Both the position numbers and the translations under genes were made by a program. Positions 23,784 to 33,102 of a DNA stretch of 64,000 nucleotides are shown piece after piece. Below the pieces are notes generated by a model. The model was not told where the DNA came from. It did no database searches and was given only the letters and a program-made list of their open reading frames with translations. Position 1 is the first letter of the stretch. Each line of letters opens with the position of its first letter. The stretch comes from JBDTGE01 sp050742975 (GTDB lineage Bacteria; Actinomycetota; Actinomycetes; Mycobacteriales; Jatrophihabitantaceae). The DNA is taken from positions 12,711 through 76,710 of the forward strand of contig JBOGDQ010000225.1 of NCBI GenBank assembly GCA_050742975.1. Direction: 5' to 3'.

Positions 23784-24224
23784 ATGGGTACGTACACCCC
23801 CAAGCCCGGCGAGATCGACCGCGTCTGGCACGTCATCGACGCGAGCGACGTTGTGCTGGGCCGCCTGGCGAGCCAGGCCGCGACGCTGCTGCGGGGCAAG
23901 CACAAGCCGCAGTTCGCCAACCACGTCGACGTCGGCGATTTCGTCGTCGTCATCAACGCGGCCAAGGTTGCCGTGTCCGGCGCCAAGCGCGACGAGTACC
24001 GCTACCGGCACTCCGGCTACCCGGGCGGTCTGTCCAAGCGCACCGTCGGTGAACTGCTCGACACCAAGCCGCAGCGGGTCATCGAACTCGCCGTCAAGGG
24101 CATGCTGCCGAAGAACACGCTCGGCCGGGCCCAGCTGAAGAAGCTGAAGGTCTACGCCGGCCCCGAGCACCCGCACACGGCGCAGAAGCCCCAGCCGTTC
24201 GAGATCAAGCAGGTTGCCCAGTGA
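23784..24224 (+). CDS. rplM: 50S ribosomal protein L13
   Basis: The 146-residue protein begins MGTYTPKPGEIDRVWHVIDA and has the family signatures LGRLASQAATLLRGKHK and MLPKNTLGRAQLKKLKVYAG. It is an early-assembling 23S rRNA binder. It forms an operon with rpsI, 55 bases downstream. Confidence 0.98.
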   Translation: MGTYTPKPGEIDRVWHVIDASDVVLGRLASQAATLLRGKHKPQFANHVDVGDFVVVINAAKVAVSGAKRDEYRYRHSGYPGGLSKRTVGELLDTKPQRVIELAVKGMLPKNTLGRAQLKKLKVYAGPEHPHTAQKPQPFEIKQVAQ

Positions 24225-24279
24225 CAACCGGACCAAACACTGGTTGCCGCTTCGCGGACCAGGAATTCGAGGTAGTGAA

Positions 24280-24669
24280 GTGACCACGCCCCAGATCGTC
24301 GTCGGCCGCCGCAAGGAGGCCGTCGTCCGCGCCCGCCTCGTTCCCGGTACAGGCGAGTTCAAGCTCAACGGCCGCACCCTGGAGAACTACTTCCCGAACA
24401 AGGTGCACCAGCAGCTCATCCGCGAGCCGTTCGTGACCTTGGAGAAGGACGGCCAGTTCGACGTCATCGCCACGATCGCGGGCGGCGGCGTCACCGGACA
24501 GGCCGGTGCGCTTCGCCTCGCGATCGCCCGCGCGCTGATCGGCATCGAGCCCGACGACCGTCCGGCGCTGAAGAAGGCCGGCTTCCTCACCCGCGACCCG
24601 CGGGTCAAGGAGCGCAAGAAGTACGGCCTGAAGAAGGCCCGCAAGGCACCCCAGTACTCCAAGCGCTGA
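24280..24669 (+). CDS. rpsI: 30S ribosomal protein S9
   Basis: The 129-residue protein contains GRRKEAVVRARLVPGTGEF and the C-terminal DPRVKERKKYGLKKARKAPQ-YSKR tail that reaches the P-site tRNA. I used GTG 24280, preceded by GAGGTAG, giving the usual actinobacterial length. glmM follows after 60 bases. Confidence 0.98.
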   Translation: MTTPQIVVGRRKEAVVRARLVPGTGEFKLNGRTLENYFPNKVHQQLIREPFVTLEKDGQFDVIATIAGGGVTGQAGALRLAIARALIGIEPDDRPALKKAGFLTRDPRVKERKKYGLKKARKAPQYSKR

Positions 24670-24729
24670 CCGCTCGATGAGCTCTCGCGCGAAGATTCCG
24701 CCGACCGCCGCGCGGCTTCGGCGGGAGTG

Positions 24730-26067
24730 ATGGTGCGCAAGCTCTTCGGCACCGACGGTGTTCGCGGCCTGGCGAACGGCGACCTGACGCCCGAGCTCGC
24801 GCTGGCAGTGTCCGGCGCCGCAGCGCGGGTGCTCGTCGCGCACAACACCACGCACCGGCCCGTCGCGATCGTCGGGCGTGACCCGCGCGCGTCCGGCGAG
24901 ATGTTGGAGGCCGCGGTCGTCGCGGGCCTTGCGTCCTCCGGTGCCGACGTCGTCCGGGTGGGTGTGCTGCCGACGCCGGCCATCGCGTACCTGACCGCGT
25001 CGTATGGTGCCGACCTCGGTGTGATGCTGTCGGCCTCGCACAACCCGATGCCGGACAACGGGATCAAGCTGTTCGCTCGCGGTGGGCACAAGCTGCCCGA
25101 CGACATCGAGCGCGAGATCGAGGCCGCGGTCGTGACCGGGCCGTCCGACCGTCCCACCGGCTCGGCCATCGGTCGGGTCGGCGACGCGCAGGACGCCGCG
25201 CAGCGCTACCTGGAACACCTGCTCGCAGCCGTGCCACAGCGACTGGACGGGCTGCACGTCGTCGTCGACTGCGCGCACGGTGCCGCGTCGGCCGTCGCTC
25301 CCGAGCTGTACCGACGCGCCGGCGCGAAGGTCACCCAGATCGCCGCCGAACCCGACGGCCTCAACATCAACGACGGCGTCGGATCGACCCACCTCGACGG
25401 CCTGATGACCGCGGTGTGCGCGCTCGGTGCCGATGTGGGCATCGCGCATGACGGTGACGCCGACCGGTGCCTCGCCGTCGACTCGTCCGGGTCGCTCGTC
25501 GACGGTGACCAGATCCTCGCCCTGTGCGCGCTGTCCCTGCGCGACGCTGGTGCGCTGCGCGAGAACACCGTGGTGGCCACGGTGATGAGCAACCTGGGCT
25601 TTCATCACGCGATGCGTGACGCAGGGATCGCCGTGGTGACCACTGCGGTCGGCGACCGGTACGTCCTGGAGGCGCTCCGGGCACAGGGCCTGAACCTCGG
25701 TGGTGAGCAGAGCGGGCACGTCGTGTTCACCGATGCGGCCACGACGGGCGACGGCCTGCTCACCGCGCTGCACGTCATGGCCCGCGTCGCGGCAACGGGC
25801 GAGCCGCTCGCCAAGCTGGCCTCGGTCGTCAACCGGCTGCCGCAGGTGCTGGTGAACGTGCGGGTGTCAGACAAGGCCACGGTCGCCGCATCCGAGGCGG
25901 TGACGGCGGCGGTTGCACAGGCCGCGGCCGAGCTGGGCGACGACGGCCGCATCCTGCTCCGCCCGTCCGGTACCGAGCAGCTCGTGCGCGTCATGGTCGA
26001 GGCCGGCACGCAGGAGCAGGCCGACGTGATCGCCCGCCGGGTGGCCGACGTCGTTGCCGCGGCCTGA
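24730..26067 (+). CDS. glmM: Phosphoglucosamine mutase
   Basis: The 445-residue enzyme converts GlcN-6-P to GlcN-1-P for UDP-GlcNAc and peptidoglycan synthesis. It begins RKLFGTDGVRGLAN and has the phosphoserine loop SASHNPMPDNGIK (Ser near 102), the metal site DGDADR and a C-terminal RPSGTEQLVRVM. GTG 24727 or 24733 are alternative starts. It follows rplM-rpsI as in mycobacteria and works upstream with GlmS encoded at 28117. Confidence 0.97.
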   Translation: MVRKLFGTDGVRGLANGDLTPELALAVSGAAARVLVAHNTTHRPVAIVGRDPRASGEMLEAAVVAGLASSGADVVRVGVLPTPAIAYLTASYGADLGVMLSASHNPMPDNGIKLFARGGHKLPDDIEREIEAAVVTGPSDRPTGSAIGRVGDAQDAAQRYLEHLLAAVPQRLDGLHVVVDCAHGAASAVAPELYRRAGAKVTQIAAEPDGLNINDGVGSTHLDGLMTAVCALGADVGIAHDGDADRCLAVDSSGSLVDGDQILALCALSLRDAGALRENTVVATVMSNLGFHHAMRDAGIAVVTTAVGDRYVLEALRAQGLNLGGEQSGHVVFTDAATTGDGLLTALHVMARVAATGEPLAKLASVVNRLPQVLVNVRVSDKATVAASEAVTAAVAQAAAELGDDGRILLRPSGTEQLVRVMVEAGTQEQADVIARRVADVVAAA

Positions 26068-26130
26068 GCGTCAGCCGTCGGCGATCAGCTCGGCCGCACG
26101 CTCGGCGGCGAGACAGGCTTCGACGGCCGG

Positions 26131-27135
26131 TCAGGCCCGCGCGAAGTGCAGGACGCCGTCGACCGTGGTGCGCGCCAGCCAGGCTCGCTCGACCAGCACC
26201 ACGAGGTGCGCGACCGTCTCGTTGACGGCCATGATCTGGTTGAACTCGTCCAGCTCGCCGAACGCGCGGTGGTGCCGCGTCCAGGTGAGCACGTTCGCGA
26301 CCTCGAAGCCGGTGCTCGCGCCCTGCCCGACCGCCTTCGCCGTGGCGGTCAGCCGCTCCTCGTGGTGGGCGAGCAGGCCGTCCACGCGCTCGTGCATCGA
26401 CGACCCGGCCGGGCCGTGCGCCGGCAGCAGGACCGCGTCCGGCAGGGCCCGCATCAGCTGCAGCGAGGTCAGGTAGTCGCGCAGCGGGGATTCGGGCCGG
26501 CTCAGCTCGATGCCGATCGAGGGCGTGATGTGGGGGAGCACGTGGTCTCCGGCGAACAGCGCGTTCGAGGCGGCGTCGTGGAACACCACGTGGCCGCGGG
26601 TGTGGCCAGGGGTCGAGATCACCTGCAGCGTCCGCGTTTGCAGTGGCAGTTCCCGGCGATCGGCGAGCCAGTGGTCGGGGTACTCCCAGTTGGTGAGGTC
26701 GCCCTCGCCGGCCCAGGTCGCGGCCACCCCGGACAGCGCGGTTGCTCCGGCGGCGGCCAGGTTCGCGACGTCCGGGTGCACCTCGATCGTTCGCATCGCG
26801 TCCAGCCCGATGCGCTCACCCTCGCCGAGCGAGACGGGCGTGCCGAACGCGCGGCGGATCGCGACGGCCTGGGTGTAGTGGTCGCGATGCACGTGCGTCA
26901 CCAGGAACTCGCGGATCTGGTCGAGGCCGTAGCCGATCGAATCGAGCGAGCGGGTCAGCAGCTCCTGCGAATCACCCATCGCCCAGCCGCCGTCGACGAG
27001 GACGACCTGCGCGCCGTCGGCGATCGCGTAGACGTTGACTGCTTTGAGGTGATCACCGGGCAGGGGGAGCGGGATCCGGAACACGCCGGGCAGCTCCTCG
27101 TGAGCCCCCGGCTGCTCCCATGCGTGACGGTCCAT
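26131..27135 (-). CDS. MBL-fold metallo-hydrolase
   Basis: The 334-residue protein has the metallo-beta-lactamase metal motif THVHRDHYTQ (HxHxDH), a further ligand His in STPGHTRGHVVF, Asp in FAGDHVLP and the last His in LLPAHGP. A C-terminal helical region of about 80 residues may bind substrate. The family includes glyoxalase II-like thioesterases, lactonases and flavoprotein-like hydrolases; the substrate is unknown. ATG 27135 has TACGGT six bases upstream, consistent with a leaderless message. It is convergent with glmM. Confidence 0.88.
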   Translation of the reverse strand: MDRHAWEQPGAHEELPGVFRIPLPLPGDHLKAVNVYAIADGAQVVLVDGGWAMGDSQELLTRSLDSIGYGLDQIREFLVTHVHRDHYTQAVAIRRAFGTPVSLGEGERIGLDAMRTIEVHPDVANLAAAGATALSGVAATWAGEGDLTNWEYPDHWLADRRELPLQTRTLQVISTPGHTRGHVVFHDAASNALFAGDHVLPHITPSIGIELSRPESPLRDYLTSLQLMRALPDAVLLPAHGPAGSSMHERVDGLLAHHEERLTATAKAVGQGASTGFEVANVLTWTRHHRAFGELDEFNQIMAVNETVAHLVVLVERAWLARTTVDGVLHFARA

Positions 27136-27236
27136 GCCTGCACCGTAGTGGTTGATCAGCTGCCAGCTGTGGTCGCTCTGCGACCTCAAGGCGCAGTTGA
27201 TCTTGGTGGGCCGGCGTTAAGTTCCATACGGTGCAA

Positions 27237-27251
27237 GGGTTCTTAGAACCC
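27237..27251. repeat. Perfect palindrome GGGTTCTTAGAACCC
   Basis: This 15-base palindrome lies between the MBL and membrane-protein genes, 50 bases before the latter's start. It may be an operator. Confidence 0.4.
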
Positions 27252-27301
27252 CGTGAGGCGAGCGGTCCCGTTTGCGCCGCAGTCGGGACACTGGACACAC
27301 G

Positions 27302-28072
27302 ATGTCGACGACCCCCACGCTGCCCCGCCCGGACGAGACCGCACCCATACCCGCGCGCATACCCGCACCGACGCCTGCCCCCGAGCCGAACCCGCACCGG
27401 CTGCGGATCTCGGCGACGCAGCTGATCGCCAGTGCTCTTGCCGCGGTGACGGCGACCATCGCCGCGTCCTACCTCGGCGTCAACGGCACAGTCATCGGCG
27501 CCGCCGTCGCCAGCGTGGTGAGCGTCCTCGGCAACACGATCTACGGCCACTCAATCCGGCAGACGGGTCACAAGGTCCGCACCGTCGTCCCCGCCGGTGT
27601 CCGCTGGTCGCCCCCGCCGCCTCCCGGCGCCTCGGCGGCCGGGACCACACCCGCCGGCCCGCCAGCCGTGCGCCGAGCCCGTCGAGAGCGCGAGAAGGCG
27701 ACGTCGCTGCGCGTGCTGGCCGCGGCCTGTGCGGGCGTCTTCGCGGCGGTACTCGTCCTGGTGACCGCTGTCGAACTCGTCGCCGGCGAACCGCTCAGCG
27801 ACCTGCTCCGCGGCCGATCCGGCAGCGGGACGTCACTGCTCGGCGGGCACTCGGAGCCGCGCACCCAGCGCACCACGCCGCCGCAGCCGGCGATCACGCC
27901 GACCGTCACCGTCACCGCCAAGGTCGTGACGAGCACGCCCACCGTGACGGTGACCGCGAACCCGACGACGGCGACCGTCACCCCGAGCCCGACCCCACCC
28001 ACGCCCACGTCGCCTGCCCCGACACCGACGAGCACCGGCACCCCGACACCGTCCGGGACGCCGTCGCCGTAA
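27302..28072 (+). CDS. Membrane protein with Thr/Pro-rich tail
   Basis: The 256-residue protein has a cytoplasmic Pro-rich start, a hydrophobic pair (TQLIASALAAVTATIAASYL and VIGAAVASVVSVLGNTIYG), a basic linker, another helix (VLAAACAGVFAAVLVLVTAV) and an extracellular tail rich in Thr, Pro and Val (repeated TVTVTA). This is a recognisable architecture in actinobacteria, but no function is assigned. A perfect 15-base palindrome (27237-27251) lies upstream. Confidence 0.7.
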   Translation: MSTTPTLPRPDETAPIPARIPAPTPAPEPNPHRLRISATQLIASALAAVTATIAASYLGVNGTVIGAAVASVVSVLGNTIYGHSIRQTGHKVRTVVPAGVRWSPPPPPGASAAGTTPAGPPAVRRARREREKATSLRVLAAACAGVFAAVLVLVTAVELVAGEPLSDLLRGRSGSGTSLLGGHSEPRTQRTTPPQPAITPTVTVTAKVVTSTPTVTVTANPTTATVTPSPTPPTPTSPAPTPTSTGTPTPSGTPSP

Positions 28073-28103
28073 CGCAAGGAACTGAGGGGCGTCCGCGCTC
28101 CCG

Positions 28104-28109
28104 TACCCT
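28104..28109 (+). promoter_or_regulatory. -10 hexamer of a probably leaderless glmS mRNA
   Basis: TACCCT ends seven bases before the glmS ATG and there is no ribosome site between them, so transcription should start at or next to the A of the ATG. Confidence 0.5.
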
Positions 28110-28116
28110 GTAGCCC

Positions 28117-29964
28117 ATGTGTGGCATCGTCGGATATGTCGGTACCCGCCCCGCTCTCGACGTCGTGGTCGAGGGTCTGCGGCGGCTGGAGTACCGCGGT
28201 TACGACTCGGCCGGCGTCGCCGTCATCGCTCCGGACGGTGCGATGCAGACCGCCAAGAAGGCCGGCCGCATCGAGAACCTGGACAAGGAGCTGGCGGCGC
28301 ACCACATCGCCGGCTCGACCGGCATGGGCCACACCCGATGGGCCACGCACGGCGCGCCCAATGACCGCAACGCCCATCCGCACACGAGCGCATCGGGACG
28401 GATCGCGGTCGTGCACAACGGGATCATCGAGAACTTCAACGAACTTCGCACCAACCTCGAGGCCGCGGGCGTCGAGTTCCGCAGCGAGACCGACACCGAG
28501 GCCGTGGCCCACCTGGTCGCCGCCGCGCTGGCCGACGGGTCGCCGACGCTGGCCGACGCAGTTCGCCTCGTGTGCAAGCAACTGCAGGGTGCGTTCACGC
28601 TCGTGCTGCTCGACACCGCTGAGCCCGACGTGGTGGTCGCGGCGCGCCGCAACTCGCCATTGGTCCTCGGCGTCGGCGACGGCGAGATGTTCCTGGGCAG
28701 TGACGTCGCCGCCTTCATCGAGTTCACCCGTGACGCCGTCGAGATGGGTCAGGACCAGGTGGTCGAGATCCGCCGCGACGGTTACGTCCTGACCGACTTC
28801 GACGGTGCGGCCGCCGACGGCAATCACTTCCACGTGGACTGGGACCTGGCCGCCGCCGAAAAGGGTGGCTACGACTTCTTCATGCTGAAGGAGATCGAGG
28901 AGCAGCCCGGCGCGGTCCGGGACACGCTGAGCGGTCACCTCGCCGGCGGCCAGATCGTGCTCGACGAGCAGCGGCTGGACGCGCAGGAGCTGCGGGACGT
29001 CGAGAAGGTGTTCGTCGTGGCCTGCGGCTCGTCCTTCCACGCGGGCCTGATCGGAAAGCAGGCCGTCGAGCACTGGACGCGGGTGCCGGTCGAGGTCGAG
29101 CTGGCCTCGGAGTTCCGCTATCGCGACCCCGTGCTGGATCGGCAGACGCTCATCGTCGCGATCAGTCAGTCCGGCGAGACGGCGGACACGCTCGAGGCGG
29201 TGCGCTACGCGCGGACGCAGCGGGCCAAGGTGCTCGCGATCTGCAACACCAACGGCGCCCAAATCCCGCGCGAGTCCGACGCGGTGCTGTACACCCACGC
29301 CGGCCCGGAGATCGGCGTCGCCTCGACGAAGGCGTTCCTCGCCCAGATCGCCGCGGTCGAGCTGGTCGGCCTGGCGCTCGCCCAGGCCCGGGGCACCAAG
29401 TACGGCGACGAGATCAGCCGGGAGTTCGACGCGCTCGCGGCCATTCCCGACCAGATCACGCGCGTCCTCGCCGGCCTCGACCCGGTGCGGGCGATCGGAC
29501 GCGAGATCGCGCAGTCCAAGGCGGTGCTGTTCCTCGGCCGCCACGTCGGGTACCCGGTTGCGCTCGAGGGTGCGCTCAAGCTCAAGGAGCTGGCCTACAT
29601 GCACGCCGAGGGCTTCCCGGCCGGCGAGCTCAAGCACGGGCCGATCGCGCTGATCGAGGAGGGCCTCCCGGTCGTCGTAATCATGCCCTCGCCGACCGGC
29701 CGCCCGGTCCTGCACCAGAAGATGGGCAGCAACATCGCCGAGATCAAGGCTCGCGGCGCGCGCACGATCGTCATCGCCGAGGAGGGCGACACGGTGGCGC
29801 GCCGGCACGCCGAGTACCTGATCGAGGTGCCGGCCGTGCCCACCCTGCTCTCGCCGTTCGTCACGACGATTCCGCTGCAGGTGCTGGCCGCCGAGATCGC
29901 GATGGCGCGCGGGAACGACATCGACAAGCCACGCAACCTGGCCAAGTCCGTCACCGTCGAATGA
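28117..29964 (+). CDS. glmS: Glucosamine-fructose-6-phosphate aminotransferase
   Basis: The 615-residue enzyme makes GlcN-6-P from Fru-6-P and glutamine. The catalytic Cys is residue 2 (MCGIVGYVG), the glutaminase domain has LEYRGYDSAG and HTRWATHG, two SIS domains follow (SQSGETADT; LKLKELAYMHAEGFPAGELKHGP), and the typical tail IDKPRNLAKSVTVE closes it. The last 27 bases are repeated 56 bases downstream. GlcN-6-P made here could also be the signal read by the DasR-like regulator. Confidence 0.98.
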   Translation: MCGIVGYVGTRPALDVVVEGLRRLEYRGYDSAGVAVIAPDGAMQTAKKAGRIENLDKELAAHHIAGSTGMGHTRWATHGAPNDRNAHPHTSASGRIAVVHNGIIENFNELRTNLEAAGVEFRSETDTEAVAHLVAAALADGSPTLADAVRLVCKQLQGAFTLVLLDTAEPDVVVAARRNSPLVLGVGDGEMFLGSDVAAFIEFTRDAVEMGQDQVVEIRRDGYVLTDFDGAAADGNHFHVDWDLAAAEKGGYDFFMLKEIEEQPGAVRDTLSGHLAGGQIVLDEQRLDAQELRDVEKVFVVACGSSFHAGLIGKQAVEHWTRVPVEVELASEFRYRDPVLDRQTLIVAISQSGETADTLEAVRYARTQRAKVLAICNTNGAQIPRESDAVLYTHAGPEIGVASTKAFLAQIAAVELVGLALAQARGTKYGDEISREFDALAAIPDQITRVLAGLDPVRAIGREIAQSKAVLFLGRHVGYPVALEGALKLKELAYMHAEGFPAGELKHGPIALIEEGLPVVVIMPSPTGRPVLHQKMGSNIAEIKARGARTIVIAEEGDTVARRHAEYLIEVPAVPTLLSPFVTTIPLQVLAAEIAMARGNDIDKPRNLAKSVTVE

Positions 29965-30020
29965 CCTCGCGCTGGCTCTGCCGCGCTGTGTCTCTGGCCA
30001 AGTCCGTCACCGTGGAGTGA
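29938..30020 (+). repeat. Duplicated 3' end of glmS
   Basis: CTGGCCAAGTCCGTCACCGT (plus the stop codon region) occurs at 29938-29964 and again at 29994-30020, 25 of 27 bases identical, each ending in TGA. The second copy is outside the gene and in the same orientation. Confidence 0.88.
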
Positions 30021-30053
30021 CCGCGCGCCGGAGCGCTGGGTAGGCTCGCGCGT

Positions 30054-31073
30054 GTGACGGATGCCGCCGGCAGCACCTCGGTCGACCTGCTCATCGTCGG
30101 AGCCGGGCCGGTGGGCCTGTTCGGCGCCTACTACTCGGGCGTGCGCAAGTTGTCGACCGCCGTCCTCGACTCGCTCGAGGAGCCCGGTGGGCAGATCACC
30201 GCGATGTACCCGGAGAAGGCGATCTTCGACGTGGCCGGGTTCCCGGCGATCAAGGGTCGCGACCTCGTCGAGCAACTCGTCGCGCAGGCCGCGCCACACG
30301 ACCCGCAGTACCTGCTCGGTCACCAAGCCGTCGGCCTCGAGCGGGTCGTCGGGGACGCTGCCGGCTCGTTCGCCGTGACGACGTCGACCGGCCTGCGCAT
30401 CGAGTGCCGGGCGATCGTCATCACCGGCGGGATCGGCACGTTCACGCCGCGCCCGCTGCCGGCCGGCGAGGAGTATCTGGGCCGCGGTCTGTTCCACTTC
30501 GTCCCTGACCCCACGGCCTACGAGGGTCAGCACATCGTCGTCGTCGGTGGCGGCGACTCGGCGCTGGACTGGGCACTCATGCTCGAGCCGATCGGCAAGT
30601 CGGTGACGATCGTGCACCGTCGCGCCGAGTTCCGCGCGCACCCGCACTCGGTCGAACTGCTCAAGGGCTCGTCCGTGACGATGCTGACCGACGCGCAGAT
30701 CTCGGCCGTTCGCGGCGATCCGGATGTGGCCGAGGTGGACATAGACGTCAAGGGCGAGATCGCGACCCTGCCGTGCGACAAGCTCGTCGCGGCGCTGGGG
30801 TTCACGGCCAACCTCGGGCCGTTGATGGAGTGGGGCATCGACATCCAGAAGCGGCAGATCATGGTGGACACGATGGGCCGCACGACCGTCGCCGGTATCT
30901 ATGCGGCCGGCGACATCATCGACTACCAGGGGAAGGTGAAGCTGATCGCGACCGGTTTCGGCGAGGTCGCGACGGCGGTCAACAACGCCGCCGCGTACCT
31001 GAACCCGAAGGTCTCCGCGTTCCCCGGCCACCTGTCCGACTACGCGCCGGAGTCTGGTTCGCCGACGGCATGA
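30054..31073 (+). CDS. Thioredoxin reductase-like ferredoxin-NADP reductase
   Basis: The 339-residue flavoprotein has an FAD-binding GAGPVGLFGAYYSG, an NADPH-binding GGGDSALDWALML with HRRAEFRAH, and a C-terminal AGIYAAGDIIDYQGKVKLIATGFGEVATAVNNA. The redox CxxC of thioredoxin reductase is absent, which places it with the YumC/YcgT ferredoxin(flavodoxin)-NADP reductases. TAGGCT lies seven bases before the GTG, so the message is probably leaderless. Confidence 0.92.
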   Translation: MTDAAGSTSVDLLIVGAGPVGLFGAYYSGVRKLSTAVLDSLEEPGGQITAMYPEKAIFDVAGFPAIKGRDLVEQLVAQAAPHDPQYLLGHQAVGLERVVGDAAGSFAVTTSTGLRIECRAIVITGGIGTFTPRPLPAGEEYLGRGLFHFVPDPTAYEGQHIVVVGGGDSALDWALMLEPIGKSVTIVHRRAEFRAHPHSVELLKGSSVTMLTDAQISAVRGDPDVAEVDIDVKGEIATLPCDKLVAALGFTANLGPLMEWGIDIQKRQIMVDTMGRTTVAGIYAAGDIIDYQGKVKLIATGFGEVATAVNNAAAYLNPKVSAFPGHLSDYAPESGSPTA

Positions 31074-31125
31074 TCATCGCGTCGACGTGCTGCGCTGGTT
31101 TCTCGCATCTCGACGGGGATTCCGG

Positions 31126-31494
31126 ATGATCGTCGGCGTCGGGATCGACGTCGTCCCCGTCGCGCGGTTCGCCGAAGCGCTCGAGCGCACCGCGTCCCTC
31201 GCGCCACGGCTGTTCACGCCGGCCGAGCTGATCACCGAGTCCGGCGCGACCCGGTCGGCTGAGTCGCTCGCGGCGCGGTTCGCCGCGAAGGAGGCGCTGG
31301 CCAAGGCGCTCGGCGGCGGCGGCGGGATGCTCTGGACGGACGCTGAGATCAGCACCGACGAGGTCGGTCGTCCGCTGCTCGCCGTGTTCGGGACGGTGGC
31401 CGAGCGGGCCGGTCGGCTGGGCGTGCGGCACTGGCACGTGTCGCTGTCACACGACGGCGGGATCGCCTCGGCCACGGTGATCGCCGAGGGTTGA
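31126..31494 (+). CDS. acpS: Holo-[acyl carrier protein] synthase
   Basis: The 122-residue protein begins MIVGVGIDVVPVARF (metal-binding Asp) and contains the second signature SLAARFAAKEALAKALG. It transfers phosphopantetheine from CoA to the carrier protein of fatty-acid synthesis. I used ATG 31126; the frame is open upstream. nnr follows as in many bacteria, separated by a perfect hairpin that starts at the base after the stop. Confidence 0.95.
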   Translation: MIVGVGIDVVPVARFAEALERTASLAPRLFTPAELITESGATRSAESLAARFAAKEALAKALGGGGGMLWTDAEISTDEVGRPLLAVFGTVAERAGRLGVRHWHVSLSHDGGIASATVIAEG

Positions 31495-31547
31495 CCCGAT
31501 TGTGCAACTCTCGGCGGCGTGAGGCGGGCGAGAGTTGCACAATCGGG
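31495..31547. terminator. Perfect 19-bp hairpin after acpS
   Basis: CCCGATTGTGCAACTCTCG (31495-31513) and its exact complement (31529-31547) flank a 15-base loop. There is no T-run, so it may be a U-less terminator or a repeat. Similar-sized hairpins occur after tsaD and fbiC. Confidence 0.7.
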
Positions 31548-31570
31548 CGGAATCGGAGAAGAGGAGCGGA

Positions 31571-32989
31571 ATGCAGGGCGTGTACACGGTCGAGCAGGTG
31601 CGGGCTGCGGAGGCGGACCTGATGGCCCGGCTACCGCAGGGCGCGCTGATGCAGCGAGCGGCGCACGCGCTGTCGGTGCACTGCGCGGGGCTGCTCACGC
31701 AGGTCTACGGCGCCCACGTGGCGCTGCTGATCGGCAGCGGGAGCAACGGCGGCGACGCGCTGTTCGCCGGAGCCCGCCTGGCGCGCCGCGGCGCCCGGGT
31801 GAGCGCCCTGCTGCTCGATCCCGGACGTGCGCATGCGGACGGTCTGGTCGCGTTCGATCGCGCGGGCGGGCGAGCGGTGGACGCCGACGCCGCGCTGCTC
31901 GCCGGCGCTGAACTCGTCGTCGACGGCATCCTCGGCATCGGCGGACGCGGCGGGTTGCGCGGCCGGGCCGCCGAGCTGGCCGAGGCGGCAGCCGGTCTGC
32001 CCACGGTCGCGGTCGACATCGCGTCGGGCGTCGATGCGGACACCGGCGAGGTCTCCGGCGCCGCTGTGCGCGCCGACGTCACCGTGACGTTCGGGGCGCT
32101 GAAGGCGGGGACGGCCGTGGGTGCGGGCGCCGAGCGGTGCGGCGAGTTGCGTCTTGTGGACATCGGTCTGGACCTGCCTGCAGCGCGGACCCGGCTGCTC
32201 GAGGCATCGGACGTCCGAGCCGTGCTGCCGAGCCCGGACGCGAGCGATGACAAGTACACGCGCGGAGTGGTCGGTATCGCCGCGGGATCGGAGCAGTACG
32301 CCGGTGCCGGGGTGCTGGCGACCGGTTCAGCGATCCATGGCGGTGCGGGCATGGTGCGCTACGTCGGGCTGGCTCCGGACCCGGTTCGCTCGCGCTATCC
32401 CGAGGTCGTCGTGCATCCCGACTCGCGCCCGCACGACGTGCGTGTCCAGGCGTGGGTGGTCGGGCCCGGGCTGGGCACCGACGACACCGCGATGGAGTTG
32501 CTCGCGGACGTTCTGCGCGCCGACGTCCCGGTGATTGCCGATGCCGACGCGATCACGCTCATCGCGCGGACACCGGGTCTGATAAGGGGGCGCCGCGCGC
32601 CGACCGTGCTCACCCCGCACGACCGGGAGTTCGTCCGGGTCGCCGGTGACATTGGCCCGGACCGCGTCGCTGCGGCGCGGCGGGCGGCGGCCGATCTCGG
32701 CGCGACGGTGCTGCTCAAGGGCAACTCGACCGTGGTCGCCTCGCCGGACGGGTCGGCGTACGTCAATGCGACCGGGACGCCGTGGCTGGCGACCGCGGGC
32801 AGCGGCGACGTGCTGAGCGGTCTGATCGGCTCGCTGCTCGCCACCGGTCTGCCGGCGCCGCTGGCCGCGGCGGCCGGTGCGTACGTTCACGGTGTCGCCG
32901 GGCAGCGCGCCGCGACGGCAGGCCCGCCGTCGTCGAGCGACGTGCTTTCCGAGCTGCGCGCTGCGATCCGCTCGATCATGGCCGGCTGA
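31571..32989 (+). CDS. nnr: Bifunctional NAD(P)H-hydrate epimerase/dehydratase
   Basis: The 472-residue protein repairs damaged NADHX/NADPHX. The N-terminal YjeF-type epimerase domain (about 1-210) has GSGSNGGDALFAGARLA and VDIASGVDADTG. The C-terminal ADP/ATP-dependent dehydratase domain (about 215-472) has GPGLGTDD, LTPHDREF, LLKGNSTVVASPDG and ATAGSGDVLSG. The ATG 31571 has GAGGAG upstream. Such fusions are common in actinobacteria. Confidence 0.95.
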   Translation: MQGVYTVEQVRAAEADLMARLPQGALMQRAAHALSVHCAGLLTQVYGAHVALLIGSGSNGGDALFAGARLARRGARVSALLLDPGRAHADGLVAFDRAGGRAVDADAALLAGAELVVDGILGIGGRGGLRGRAAELAEAAAGLPTVAVDIASGVDADTGEVSGAAVRADVTVTFGALKAGTAVGAGAERCGELRLVDIGLDLPAARTRLLEASDVRAVLPSPDASDDKYTRGVVGIAAGSEQYAGAGVLATGSAIHGGAGMVRYVGLAPDPVRSRYPEVVVHPDSRPHDVRVQAWVVGPGLGTDDTAMELLADVLRADVPVIADADAITLIARTPGLIRGRRAPTVLTPHDREFVRVAGDIGPDRVAAARRAAADLGATVLLKGNSTVVASPDGSAYVNATGTPWLATAGSGDVLSGLIGSLLATGLPAPLAAAAGAYVHGVAGQRAATAGPPSSSDVLSELRAAIRSIMAG

Positions 32990-33102
32990 CTGCGCCCGTC
33001 CACAGGGCGGCCGGTCGTCCACAGATCGCGATCGACAGATGCGTCGCGCGCCCGTCCTGGCGAGGCTGCCTGGATGTGGTTCAGACTGGATGGCGGGACG
33101 GG

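Noticed and set aside
26074..26130. Minus-strand frame reading PAVEACLAAERAAELIADG between glmM and the MBL gene
   Set aside because: It could be a gene-tail remnant, but 19 Ala-rich codons are too few to distinguish from chance in GC-rich DNA.
27568..29808. A 746-codon open frame antisense to the membrane protein and glmS genes
   Set aside because: It covers two genes and their promoter; composition is that of a shadow frame.
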